64,000 nucleotides of DNA, taken from contig NC_049995.1 in assembly GCF_000003815.2 (NCBI RefSeq), positions 14,792,635 through 14,856,634 on the forward strand, given 5' to 3'. Source of the DNA: Branchiostoma floridae (taxonomy: Eukaryota; Chordata; Leptocardii; Amphioxiformes; Branchiostomatidae). Positions 26,101-35,397 of this stretch are shown here, in pieces; positions within the stretch are counted from its first letter, which is position 1, and each line of letters opens with the position of its first letter. The position numbers and the translations under genes were made by a program. The notes beneath the pieces were generated by a model. The model saw only the letters and a list, made by a program, of their open reading frames with translations, did not search any database and was not told where the DNA came from.

Positions 26101-26724
26101 TCTTTTCATCTAACGTCATCTATGCCATGTTGGATAACAGCGTGCATCCGTAAAGTATGCCAAGATGCCATTGTTTAACCCACCAAAATGGACGCCATGG
26201 ATTCAAGTACTATTTCTATATGATGTCAAAGAAAACCCCTTATTTAGACTAATATATAGAAAACTACAGAAACAGACATGTAGTAAGCATGACAGTGTAT
26301 AGAACTGAAATGATTCCTTTACATACATTATACATAATGTGACTGTACATATATTGCATTTAACAGGTATTTCCTACCAAATGGCTTGTTTTGATTTCAT
26401 TATGTCATGTGTTCCAGATCTGCATTCCACAGAGGCTCAAAGGCTCAAGTTCAGAAGCCAAAAGTTGCTGAGGTGAAGGTCAAGAAGGCTAGAGGTCGTC
26501 CCAAGGGTCGTCCTGTGAAGAAGCCCAAACCCAAGGCAGCCGGCAGAGGTCGGGGGAAGGGCAAGAAGGGAAGGGGGAGGCCTAAGAAGGTGGATAAGAC
26601 AGAGCCTAAGGAGACTGAAGACGAACCCAAGGAATCTGCGTCCTCAGAAGAAGAAACAGCCAAGGAGTCTGCATCCGAAGAAGAACCCAAGGAGTCAGCC
26701 TCCTCTGAGGAAGACGCTCAGTAG
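10428..26724 (+). CDS. HP1BP3-like chromatin protein with four H15 linker-histone domains
   Basis: Seen: coding exons 10428-10663, 11124-11320, 12121-12301, 15351-15453, 16496-16649, 18461-18573, 21465-21603, 24058-24145, 26418-26724. All junctions are GT/AG and in frame, giving 505 residues and TAG. Four H15 folds are visible, each with a [P/D]KGAS or [P/E]PKEAS turn, a (I/A)KKY(I/L) helix and a final GTG/GKG..G(T/F)F strand: residues about 10-80, 127-200, 230-300 and 308-380. The last exon encodes a Lys/Arg tail with RGRPKGRP and GRGRPKK AT-hook-like words, then [11 protein letters not shown] acidic repeats. Known: vertebrate HP1BP3 has three H15 domains, binds nucleosome linker DNA and HP1, and compacts chromatin; the words [11 protein letters not shown] and PSPED near the end resemble it. 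Inferred: ortholog or close relative with one extra H15. The start is the first in-frame ATG after the acceptor, in a good context (AACCATG). Both exon 5 and exon 7 have splice-site arrays beside them. Confidence 0.9.
11400..11610 (+). mobile_element. Degenerate tRNA-derived SINE, H15 gene intron 2
   Basis: It contains CTTGGGAAAGGCACTTTGCA and CCACCCAGGTGTAAAAATGA, the same core as the SINEs at 35411-35666 and 63045-63480. A weak tRNA-like B box (GTTCGATTCCT, about 11427) precedes it, and an (ATC)n tail near 11565 follows. Confidence 0.65.
11680..12024. mobile_element. Inverted-repeat element C (core word CTACGCTAAAAT), H15 gene intron 2
   Basis: Ends CAGGGTTCTA and TAGAACCCTG are inverted. 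The flanking 5-bp repeat CTATG is exact on both sides (11675-11679, 12025-12029). The interior repeats CTACGCTAAAAT in both orientations. Confidence 0.75.
12302..12304 (+). promoter_or_regulatory. Splice donor of exon 3 overlapping an in-frame stop
   Basis: Exon 3 ends CCAAA and the intron begins GTAATT. Unspliced, the frame reads AAG TAA and stops at once, giving a 205-residue protein with two H15 domains. Spliced, the frame runs into exon 4. The donor differs from consensus at +4/+5 (GTAATT). Confidence 0.6.
12805..13056. other. Assembly gap
   Basis: 252 undetermined bases inside H15 gene intron 3. The flanks are repeat-like. Confidence 1.
13120..14240. repeat. Two diverged direct copies of a repeat of about 370 bp
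   Basis: 13140-13640 and 13880-14245 share, in order, GAAGAGAAGT.AAGTGACTGC, AATATTAATTAGCCTT and CTTCGCTGATTGGCT. They are separated by about 740 bp. No protein recognised. Confidence 0.65.
14240..15120. repeat. Tandem array of about 168-bp units with a non-autonomous element tail
   Basis: About four units marked by CAAAAATAAGCATTTTGTTG (14408, 14582, 14750) and by CCAAAAGTGTCCTTTTTTGG. The array ends with GAGGAACAACGGAGATACCG, an (AAAG)n tract and a short palindrome (ACCATACCTATGGTATGG). The long open frames over it come from the repeat and show no gene-like features. Confidence 0.75.
15857..16157. mobile_element. Inverted-repeat element D (core word ACTTGCAATTTTGCA), H15 gene intron 4
   Basis: Ends CAGGGTTCGAAATAC and GTATTTCGATCCCTG are inverted. 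An exact 5-bp flank, CAGTA, lies at 15852-15856 and 16158-16162. The interior repeats ACTTGCAAT and TTGCATGTTG words. Confidence 0.8.
16650..17175 (+). repeat. Tandem copies of the exon 5 end, its splice donor and (GT)n
   Basis: After the true donor (16650) come three copies of the last 65 or so exon bases, GCTACCTGCTGAAGAGAGCT to CTGTCAG, ending at 16864, 16991 and 17094. Each is followed by GT-rich microsatellite. None has an acceptor in front. The last copy has the donor GTAGGT, closer to consensus than the first (GTGTGT). Confidence 0.85.
17230..17620. repeat. Duplicated intron segment with a decoy exon 6 start
   Basis: 17236-17310 and 17518-17600 share TGTAAAGTAGGTCAT / GGTAAAGTAGGTCAT and CTGATAGGGGGCAGTGCAGA. 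At 17501 GTTTTAGGAAAAGGCATGA copies the acceptor and first codons of exon 6 (18455-18473) but then diverges. Confidence 0.6.
17635..18001. mobile_element. Inverted-repeat element E (core word GGGTGCACC), H15 gene intron 5
   Basis: Ends CAGGGCTCGAAAT and ATTTTGAGCCCTG. Exact 5-bp flank TTCTG (17630-17634 and 18002-18006). The interior has about ten GGTGCACC/GGGTGCAC words. Confidence 0.8.
19040..21464 (+). repeat. Array of at least 15 copies of the intron 6 / exon 7 junction (3' splice site plus exon start)
   Basis: Each unit of 94-132 bp holds a pyrimidine tract (TCTCTTCTCTTCTCCCAG), then about 78 bases coding for [20 protein letters not shown] and a few more residues, then joins to the next tract at TTGAAGTATAAACTTG. 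Visible copies begin near 19077, 19186, 19307, 19439, 19554, 19668, 19795, 19912, then after the gap 20666, 20797, 20915, 21022, 21116, 21234 and 21357; the authentic exon starts at 21465. The break points are a short homology between the exon (TTGAAG) and the intron end (GTCAAG). Three copies share a TGTTACAGTGTTA insertion, showing that blocks of units also duplicated. Confidence 0.9.
19956..20670. other. Assembly gap inside the splice-site array
   Basis: 715 undetermined bases, so the true copy number is unknown. The gap probably marks the most uniform part of the array. Confidence 1.
21674..21762 (+). tRNA. tRNA-like sequence, probably a pseudo-tRNA or SINE head
   Basis: It has a good A box (TGGCAGAGCGG) and B box (GGTTCGAACCC) and a perfect T stem (GTGGG/CCCAC). 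The acceptor stem GTTAGCG/CTGTAAC pairs at only five of seven positions, and I could not fold a clear anticodon arm. The size of 89 nt suggests a Leu/Ser-type ancestor. It lies in H15 gene intron 7. Confidence 0.45.
22015..22256. mobile_element. MULE-like inverted-repeat element, H15 gene intron 7
   Basis: Perfect 33-bp inverted arms at 22015-22047 and 22224-22256 (GCACGTCACCGGAACGTACT and onward). CTTCTGGCA lies on both sides (directly left, two bases off on the right), fitting the 9-bp target duplication of Mutator-like elements. Confidence 0.75.
22440..22548 (+). mobile_element. 3' end of a non-LTR retrotransposon
   Basis: GACCTCAATGAAAAGCGGCC through TTCATGAATAAATAAAGG. The same stretch occurs inverted at about 34100-34205. 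The AATAAA-containing tail and 5' truncation suggest a LINE 3' UTR; the family is not known to me. Confidence 0.5.
22597..22949. mobile_element. Inverted-repeat element F (core word TTGACGGA), H15 gene intron 7
   Basis: Ends CAGGGCTCTAGCTAGCG and CGCTAGAGCCCTG. Exact 8-bp flank CTCCCACC at 22589-22596 and 22950-22957. The interior has TTCCGTCAATTGACGGAA, a palindrome, and further GACGGA words. Confidence 0.8.
24535..24655 (-). mobile_element. 3' end of a non-LTR retrotransposon
   Basis: On the minus strand it reads TTGTTGCAACCTGTTCC, ACCCAGTGGGT, TGTACAATAAAG, then an (ATTC)n tail. It shares these words with 25885-25975. Only the 3' end is present. Confidence 0.55.
25885..25975 (-). mobile_element. 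3' end of the same retrotransposon family as at 24535
   Basis: The minus strand has TTGTTGCAACCTGTACTTA, ACCCAGTGGATGTACAATAA. A similar, more diverged tail lies at 40262-40320 (CCTGTTGCAA, GTGCAATAAAC). Confidence 0.5.
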
Positions 26725-26776
26725 GTCGTTTCAAGATGGCCGACTCTTTAACTGTTCCTTGATGTGCAACACTTAA

Positions 26777-26881
26777 ACCAATCAGGTGGCAGATTGGTCA
26801 CTCTCTGTGACCTGATTGGTCCATTTTGTACAAGACTAGCCAATCAGGTAACAGATTGGTTACTCACTGTGACATGATTGG
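26777..26881 (+). repeat. Two tandem CCAAT-type hairpins in the 3' UTR
   Basis: ACCAATCAGGT (26777-26787) pairs with ACCTGATTGGT (26810-26820). CCAATCAGGT (26840-26849) pairs with ACATGATTGG (26872-26881) with one mismatch. The two hairpins are direct copies of each other. Confidence 0.75.
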
Positions 26882-28854
26882 TCCATTTGTGATTTTCCCA
26901 TGGTGCAGTCTGCTATAACAAAATGTTGGTCCTCTTGATCTGGAAGTAAGTTTTTTAAGATGGTGATGTTTTTGGAAAAGCGAATAAGAAGATGATTCAA
27001 ATTCCTCTGACAAAAATACAAAATAATGAAAAGGCTTGCTTTTATGACCAGTATTAAAAAAATGGTCCCTAGCATCCTTTGTTGCTCTATTATCAGTGAC
27101 AATTTATATTTAGAGAGCATAATAGTTTTGCCTTATTTAGTATGTTTTTGCCATATTATCGTATACTTGACATCATGACATACTTCTCAATTGTGAGAAT
27201 TTTGTTTATTTTAGTTTAATTATAACGTTAACTTTATAAAAGTAGTGAATAGGAAATCAATGAAAAAGTGCAAAGTGTAAAAAACACATCTATATGAGTT
27301 ATCGCGATAATGTCGCAGTGACACAGTGGTAGGCAAAAAGCAGGTTTTGGGCAAAAGATTGGTTTACGTATTGATCAGTAATTTGATCTGCTTATTTAAA
27401 TACTAATTTTTGATCCAATCTACTGACGTCCTGGTAGGCACCAACCGTCGAATTCCCCGGATAAAAGCAACAACAGCGATCGCTCGTATGAAATAGCTAC
27501 TTAACTGTTAGCTATAGACTGTACAACTGATCGTAGTGTTTGTATGTGCAATTTAAGAACTTATATTTATGTTATAGATTCATTTACATACATAAAAACT
27601 AACCTACTATTATATAGATGATAAGCCAGTGCAATGTTCCAACTGCACATGCACAATGAGATGTATTGTGGGTAATAATGTCAAAGGTCAAGTCTCATAA
27701 GTTAAAGCGGTTTATGTCTAGATCATGCTTGATACATGTCATTACATGTTTGGACCAACTAAGAAATATTACCACCAATGCATGAGCATTTTTAAGTTGA
27801 ACTGGCTTACTATAACAGATAAAGGTTGAGAACACACTAGGTATAGACTGTATCATATAATCATGTGTTCAACACAGTGAAAACCTAAAACCACTATGAG
27901 TAGATTTATAATGCTATGTTTTTATTTAGTCACAAGAGACTTAAGAATATCATGATTATATTCAAGTAGAAACGTAACCGTTTTGGAAAATTCTTCACTG
28001 TTTCCAAAACTGATAAAGATTATATGGGGATATATAGTTTGTAGTACTCTGAGTTAGAGTAGTGTTTGGATTTATTGTTTAGACAACAAGTAGTAACCAT
28101 CAAAAGGCAGTGAAGTTTAAGAAATATCAGATATGTTTTGGATAAGTTAGCAAAGATTTCATGGCAATTTTGAAGCGTAACTAGTTGTAGCGTCACTGCA
28201 CATGTATGTACTGTTTAGGACATTGGCACTACGTAGTTGTTAGAGAAGTTATAGTTTTGTATATGCACTCATGGTCAGTATTGTTAATCAACTGTTAGTT
28301 CAACTGATCTGTGCCTAGTTGTATCGTGCCATACATGTTACTAGCCCAGCCATACACACTACTTTTGTACAATGGTCATAGGCATGGTACAAGTGTTAGA
28401 AAGAAATTAATTTTTAAAGGGGTATACCTTTTACTTACAAGCGCTTTTGGTATCTAACATTATTGTATAGTTGCAATAGAAAACCCAAGCCTTATATGTT
28501 ATTTTTTGTACCATAGTCATGGTACTAGTAGTGTTAGGAAGAAATTATTTTTAAAAAGGGGATATACATATACCCTTTACTTACTAGCACTTCTAGAGAG
28601 TCATTTCTGGTATCTAACGTTGTCCAACAGTTGCAATAGAGAGCCTTAAGAAGGCATTGCCAATATGTAACCCAGTAGACTGCAATTGTTATAATCAATT
28701 AGTATTGCCTGTGCAGTTCGTACTTGTATTGCAATACAGAACAAGCATTTGTAACAATTATGGACATTCAGTTACCTTTTATTTTAATGTGGTTGCAATA
28801 TAAGATTATTAGTTGCTTTTGACATGGCCAGTGGAAGGTTGACTGTACTATTGT

Positions 28855-28860
28855 AATAAA
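28855..28860 (+). terminator. Candidate poly(A) signal of the H15 gene
   Basis: AATAAA in TTGTAATAAACAACCC. The same context recurs at 39904-39909. Confidence 0.45.
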
Positions 28861-29086
28861 CAACCCATGTTCGTATCTTCATTGTATACAACTCTGTCCA
28901 AGACACTGACATCGACTCAGAATATCACAGAAGCTTAGTAAGATTCTATGTCAGCAATCTTAACCAGAGGACCAGTTTAGGGTCAGTTTTTCCGCTTCTA
29001 TTCTATATCTATCTAAATCTCTCTCTCTAAATTTCTCTCTCTACATGTGTGTCTGTGCGTGTGTATTTATATGTACTCCCTAAACA

Positions 29087-29088
<2 letters not shown>

Positions 29089-29134
<46 letters not shown>

Positions 29135-29151
29135 TATATATATATATATAT
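29089..29151. repeat. (AT)n microsatellite
   Basis: A near-pure AT run with two short interruptions. Confidence 0.9.
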
Positions 29152-29154
29152 GAT

Positions 29155-31060
29155 ATTGAGAGAAAGAGAGATTATACACCAATACATGACATAATATCAT
29201 TGCGAACCTCAATATAAGTGAATTGTACAAAACTCTTTTTTTTTCTTGTTGAAATACTCCACCAAACAGGTTCCTTTGTAGCGAAATGGACAATTCTTTT
29301 GAGTATCGCCCATTCACAAACAAACCTGGACCTGTACTTACTATCCGAGGCAGCACGGGCAAGGGAAAACTTACTTTATATCTTTATATAGAATACGTTT
29401 ACCCTTGCCCTAGCTATCTCAGCTACACCTGTGCCTGAATTTTCTGTATCGGTACTCAGACTAGACCCGTTGTAAATGGTTGTCGCCTTACCATGTACAT
29501 TAGCACGCTCCGTCACTCTAAGTGTGTTAGCACATGATGCTTCACTGACGTAGTTGACATGTGGTTTGATTGATAGGTTCTTGCAGTGTCCTTGGCGCTA
29601 AAGTAACGTTCGTTCGTTCGTTCTACGTAACCTACTTTAAAAGTTCAACGACCTAAAGTTACATTATTTGGCTCATGTCACCAGCATTTGCAAATATCAT
29701 TAAGAACAATTGATTAATAACTAAGAACAAAGACTGTTGCTACCTTTCGGAATGAATACGTTTTTCTCGCTCGCAGTATTCTTGCCGCTCAACCTACTTT
29801 TAAAAGTTCAATGACCTGAATTGACTTCTGTACACTCAACGCATTTCATACTGCAGTACGGTACCGCGTTAGCGTATGTGTTTTAGATTTTTATAGAGTT
29901 TTAGAACGAACACATTTATTTGAAACCTTCATTGTTTTACCTGCCATACAACAGAAGAATGCATCATCTTACATAAGTATCTTGACCTGTTTAAAACAGC
30001 TAAAGCGTATTAGCTCGCTAAGACGGCGCTCTCGCCGCGCTCTATCTGAGACCTAGAATGTGACAGATCGCCCGAAGAATTGTAGAGAAAAGGAACGAGT
30101 TTTTTTATACTTTGTGTGTTTTGTTGTCTTCTTGCCTCTCTTCTGTGTGGAGTGAAGGAAAACTAAAGGTGGCGTCTCACTGCACTTGGGGCACCGGTGC
30201 GGCACTGCGGGGTGTGTTCACTGTTGTGTTATTTTCGCTGATTTTTTTTGGACAAGTTAGATATTGCATAATACGCAAACGTATAACTTAGAATACAACA
30301 AAATACACAAAACGTAAGACAATTCGTTCTTTATCTCTGAAGTTCGTTAAGTAATCAAGAAAGCAATCGCGGATCGGAAAGACATGCGTCAGCATTTTAT
30401 TTGCACATGACATAAAGAACAATTTGTCACTTTTTTTGCCTTGCCGCGTCAGCGGCATGGCCTTGTGGCCACTATTTTCTTGGTTGGTTCAATGGATCAA
30501 TGGTTCAATGGTTCCATGGTTCAAGCAATGTTAACCCAGCCCTTCCAAAGGCCCTTCCAAAGGCCCTTCCCAGTTCTCTTTCTCGAGGACAAACTTACGG
30601 CTTAGGCGACCAACAGTACATCCCCGTCAATCTTTATACCTCCCTTTTACGCATTTGATAACAGTTGTGGTCGGTACTGAAAGCCTCTAAACATCTGGTT
30701 ACAACGAATGAATGAAGCGTTCGTATGGTGATATTTCAAATCCATTGAATTAAATATATAATCAAGTGAATTATCTCGCATAATAATTTGCATTACCTAT
30801 TCATAAAGATGAAATAAATGCCTAATTAGACCAACGCATTGCATGTGAATATGTAAGTAGGCAATGACGTCATCGAAACGTCTCAAGAACGTTTGACTAG
30901 GTATTTCAACGCTACCACGAAAACCCTCTGCCGTACGGCAATCCGTAAATTTACTACCATCTTCCCACACCCGCGGTACAAAAATTATCCGGTTCTAGAG
31001 GCAAATTTACCCATCAAAATAAAGGATATAAGTTTCTCTTTCTTGTGATGTGTTTCTTTT
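29155..31060. other. Non-coding intergenic DNA with dispersed repeats
   Basis: No gene seen. 29785-30005 is a copy of the repeat that flanks the GFP genes (TTTAAAAGTTCAACGACCTG, GGTACCGCGTTAGC, CATCTTACATAAGTATCTT). 30169-30360 is a diverged, inverted relative of the element at 38101-38345. 30480-30530 has GGTTCAATGG runs and 30540-30570 has three CCCTTCCAAAGG copies. Confidence 0.6.
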
Positions 31061-31221
31061 GCTTGAAAATTGTTTAAAACGCCAGATATTTGCCGGTGAA
31101 AACGGCACGCCGTAAGCGGGGAGGCCGGGGCGATCCAAACGCGCCAAATTTTGGGCCGCGTGCCCCTCAGAAACGGAGGATATGTGACTGAAGCGGCACA
31201 AATAGAACCTTTTTTGACGCT

Positions 31222-31936
31222 ATGGATGAAGAATTTCAAGGTAAAATTCTTGATACAATTTGTAGTGTTTGGGGGAGGGGGGCATGTTGAAGAAAATGTG
31301 CTTTTGAACAATTTTTTCTCAAGTCAATCCCAGCAATATAATTTCTATGCAGTGTTTCTTTATCCATGTTTTAGTCATGAAACTTACATGTATGTAAAAT
31401 GTTTCTTAGTAATTTTTTCTTATTAGTTTATTGCTTTCTTTAGCATATTTTACATATGGATCATTGATTGGCCTGTTGTGTACTACTAGTATTTCTTTTC
31501 ACTTGTTGAACTTGGTAACTTGAGGTACCTATGCCCAATTTTTAAGAAAATCTCAATTGTATTTTCAATGTCATCGTTACTGTTGGTGTGAATCATCCCT
31601 TGCCTCGTTCCAAGACTAAGATACCATTTTGTATTTTTTTCACTTGTTGAACTTGAGGCACCGTGCCCCCTGATATGGGTCAGCCGGGTAACCTATGCCC
31701 AAATTTTTCAAAACACTAATGGCATTTTTGTTAACGTGAAAAATTTGTGCAACCAGATTGTGTATTCTTTGTCAGATTGTGCCAAGGGTTTTTCTGGTGT
31801 AGCAAAAATCATAAATATGTACTTACCTGCAATATTATACTCTTGTCTCTACTATCAGCCAGGTTCCTACCGACCGGGCGAGGTTGTCGCAGTTGGTACT
31901 GAGGTTCAGTCGCAGAAGATGGCTCAGAAACAGTGA
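31222..31936 (+). CDS. Possible two-exon microprotein gene, unknown function
   Basis: The ATG at 31222 opens MDEEFQ and splices at 31240 (AAG|GTAAAA) to 31863 (CAG|GTTCC). It continues SYRPGEVVAVGTEVQ to QKMAQKQ and TGA at 31934-31936: 30 residues. Supporting context is a GC-rich leader (31080-31200) in an AT-rich setting, plausible further splice sites (31963/31964 and 32234/32235) in the 3' UTR, and AATAAA at 32578-32583. A start-stop ATGTGA lies at 31182-31187 in the leader. No homologue recognised; it could be a non-coding RNA. Confidence 0.35.
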
Positions 31937-32577
31937 CACTTACCTCCTTCCATCTTGTTGCAGGTATTTATCTACTTAATCAATGATAATACGTTAATCT
32001 ATTCCTTACCCCAACTTGCCTTTCTTTCTTTATTGAATTCTTCATTTCATTATTGGATCATTCTGAATCTTTCGTCACAAGAAAGAAAGAAGTCATAAGT
32101 CATAAGAAAGATGATGATGTAGATGAACATCAGACGTGGTACTGGAGTAGGTCGTCATCCCCTCAGATGGAAGAACATTATCACCATGATGGTAGACATG
32201 TTAATCATGAAACTCAAATAATTTTGTTTTTCAGGTGGAGTGTAGATTGCACCAAGTACCAGATGTAGCTGATATAAGACTGGAGAGCGGAGCGGAGATA
32301 TTGAATGGTAGAGGTGAAACATAATGTTGACAAGTTGTGCAGCCAGTGCTATTAGCATTAAGTTTGTTAAAGAATACTGTTGCTACCAGTAACCACAGAA
32401 AATGATAAGTAAGCCTGTTGTTTTTGTAAAAAGTAGTTTACATTGCATTATACTATTCATAGTATTGATTAAATAAGGAGAAGTTCATGTACCTGCAAGT
32501 ACATCAAAGAAATCTGTGTCGATTGTATGTATCCTGAAGACTGAGCCTTTGACCTTGAAAAATGTTGAACTTGTCCT

Positions 32578-32583
32578 AATAAA
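32578..32583 (+). terminator. Candidate poly(A) signal of the small gene
   Basis: AATAAA in CCTAATAAATTTAG, downstream of the possible third (UTR) exon that starts at 32235. Confidence 0.35.
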
Positions 32584-32609
32584 TTTAGTGTTTACACAAT
32601 GTCTACCTA

Positions 32610-35230
32610 TTGATATTTTATCTCTTATTAGTGCAAACATCTGTCTTCTATATTTTATTATAATCTAAGTGTAAAGTTGTACTGTTGATACAGTGTAACA
32701 TCATGGCTCAACATGAAAATAATGCGACATATTCACACTTACCTTTCACCTTGACCAAGTTGACCTTGTTATAAGGCAATTAATATTGCTGATATTCTAT
32801 AGATGTGACATTGTTGGTAATATAAGATACCATAATGTTGTGTACATTGCAAAAGTATATGAAGTATGATATTTAATCTTCTACAATGCGACTCAACTGG
32901 TGCAAAAAACACCATTGACTGTAACCCAAAATGTGAACTTTTAAACGCAAATTTACTTATTTCTTAAAGAATAAGGTAAGATGACAATTATTGTGTGAAA
33001 GGACACCAGTGCCGGGCTGCATACATCGACCCTGTGTAAAAGCATAATAAAATGCCATGAATGTTCAGAACTCTGTGGAGTGATTCTATGTAGTACATAT
33101 TACGGGGAAATAAGATAAAACAAGCTTTGCAGCCTTTACTTACCTTTTCATCACCCCTCAAAAAAGGTATTTTTTGATTTTCATCGTTTATCGCGCAGCC
33201 GGCCATATCTGAGGGTAGGTTTTGGCAACTTTGTGGAGCCATATCTCAGCAACCCTTCAAGCTATTCGCTTCATCTAAAAAGCATTTTACTCCTCTTGGT
33301 TAGCTCTTTCAGAAACAGTAAAAACAGTCATTGTATTGTGTTTTTGCCAAGGCACAGCATTTTGCCTTGCCGGGCTTGAAGTGCTGTCCTACTTTTTCCT
33401 GACGATATCCCTAACACGCGGCAAGGCACAACTTTTTTTAAAAGATTTCTTGTTTGTCCTGATAAGTTGCTTTGTCGTGCGCAGACTACAAACAAGGACA
33501 GGCAAGGACCGTTGCTATCTTTAGTAATGAATACATGACTGTTTTTCTCGCAGTGTCCTTGGCGCGTAAGTACTGACATAACCTACTTAAGAACCAAGGC
33601 CGAACTTTTAGAAGTAGCATAGCCTATTTTTAAAAGTTCAGCGACCTGAATTGACCTTAGTCTGTACAAAGCCTTTCATACTGCAATAAGGTACCGCGTT
33701 AGCTTATCCGTTCTAGATTTTAACATAGTTTTAGAACCAACCCATTTGTTACGTCGATGTTAGAAATCCAGGTAATAAGACATGCCAAAAAGCAGATACT
33801 CAAGCAACTGGATATGGTTTTGGAATGGTCAGACGTTTCAGATGGTATCCACCATCCTTCGTCAGTGACACTGATCAGTTATACCCTGGTTCCAAAATCA
33901 TATCCAGTTGCTTGAGTAACTGCTTTTGGGCAGAACACATTTATTATTTTTAAGTTTCGTTTTACCTGCCGTACAGTATATAATAAAGTGGAAGGTATCA
34001 TCTTACATAAGTATCTTAACCTGCTTAAAACAGCAGAGTAAAGAACGCGCACCCAAGAATTGAATTATTGAGTCCTGATCTGTAATTTGACTGCATCTAC
34101 CAGAGATTTTGTTTGAGCCTTTATTTATTCATGAAAGCCTGCAGGCCGATTTTCATTGAGGTCATGAGGGAAGAGACAAGGGCCAGACAGAGTATGTAGC
34201 AGAGATCCAGTTTACATTGCCTGGATGCACCTGCCAAGCAACTTCATGATAAGAACTTTAAAACATTTTAGTGTAATACATTTTAAGCTGCTTTTTCGGC
34301 GCGACAAACCCCTTTTTTCTAGTCTCTACCAGACAGACTCCCGCCTAGCCGAATAGTAATAGGGGACTTTGGCCAAGTTAGAAATAAAAGTCTAGTTGGA
34401 CTTAATGGACCGATCCTGTCGAACGCCATATCGAAGAAATAGAACCTCTTATTCTATTTCGAACACCTCCGTCAAAAACTACCCCATAGTCTCGTTTACT
34501 GTTCTCGACTTTTATCAATTAATGGAAGTTTATTTGCAAGTTCTTGCCCGAGGGCTAATTACAACATGAAACATGAATAAAATATAGTAAACATACATAA
34601 AATAAAGTAATTTGGTATAGATAACAATGGTGAAAAATGTAGACAAGTGACTATTCTGTCAATGATATGGACTGCTGAGAGCTACAATCTACGCATTTGG
34701 GGTTTGACTTCTTTTCTGGAAGCAGTGGAAGACGAAGTACCCCACTTTTTCTATGATGAGTGGGTTATGTGACGTTAACAGCGTTATAGTTTTGTTTTCA
34801 TCGGTAAGCGTTTGGAAATTTTTGTGTGTTTTGCATACCTCTTCAAATAACTCCTTTCTTTCCTCGTCATTAGAGAGGTAGTTGGAAATAAAATGTATTT
34901 CGTCTTTCACCGGTTTTGCAGTACAATAGCCCTTTCAAGTCGACTTGCATAAGACGAGCTTCATGCGTCACAAGGGTTGTCTTACAACCTCCTATGATGC
35001 ACATGGTTAATTATAGGCCGGAGTCCGGTGGAACTTTGACCTACTTGAACCAACTCCCTTCTTAAGAGTATAGATCAGCTTAAAACAGCGTTTTTCTAAC
35101 AGCAAAAGTGTCCGAAAACTTTTGAATTTACTTAATATTCATTACCGTATTTTCAATTTAGAATTATATATCAATTTACTTATACTGTCTTATTTCTTAG
35201 AACATAGACCTTCTAGGGTTGTGTTAAGAG
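32610..35230. other. Non-coding region upstream of the first GFP gene
   Basis: No gene found. 33540-34040 repeats the GFP-flank family (TTTTAAAAGTTCAGCGACCT, GGTACCGCGTTAGCTTATCC). 34380-34480 holds one end of the TTCTATTTCGAACACCTCCG element. 34100-34205 is an inverted LINE 3' end. Confidence 0.6.
33787..33928. mobile_element. Foldback element
   Basis: AGCAGATACTCAAGCAACTG (about 33791) is inverted at 33902-33925 as CAGTTGCTTGAGTAACTGCT, with TGGTTTTGGAA / TTCCAAAATCA inside. A single end of the same family lies at 43317-43352, just upstream of the second GFP gene. Confidence 0.7.
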
Positions 35231-35234
35231 GCAC

Positions 35235-35397
35235 AGGTCATTAATCACTGTCAAACTGACTCCTCCCTTAAAGTTAATTCTCCCCGCACCTTATAAAAGA
35301 AAAGGGCATAAAAAGGCTCTGCCCGGGGACCGCACCGCACTTTCCGAACAAGCTGTCTACTCGAGTTCATCCGAGACCAGCAAAGATCCGCGCAACC
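35235..35397 (+). promoter_or_regulatory. Proximal promoter and 5' UTR of GFP copy 1
   Basis: It matches the region before copy 2: CTGTCAA.CTGACTCCTCCC, then a TATA-like box and GGCTCTGCCCGGGGACCGCA. The box aligned with copy 2's TATAAAAA is CATAAAAA here (35307); another TATAAAAG stands at 35292-35299. The leader shares GAGTTCATCCGAGAC with copy 2. Confidence 0.65.

Larger units (their letters stand above)
26725..28880 (+). other. Probable long 3' UTR of the H15 gene
   Basis: There is no further coding signal after the TAG at 26722-26724. Two tandem hairpins lie at 26777-26881. The first convincing AATAAA is at 28855-28860. A local tandem duplication of about 130 bp (28370-28490 and 28500-28640) lies inside. 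The UTR end is inferred only from the signal. Confidence 0.5.

Noticed and set aside
31930..31960. Selenocysteine reading of the TGA at 31934
   Set aside because: The following residues show no conserved pattern and no SECIS-like hairpin was evident.
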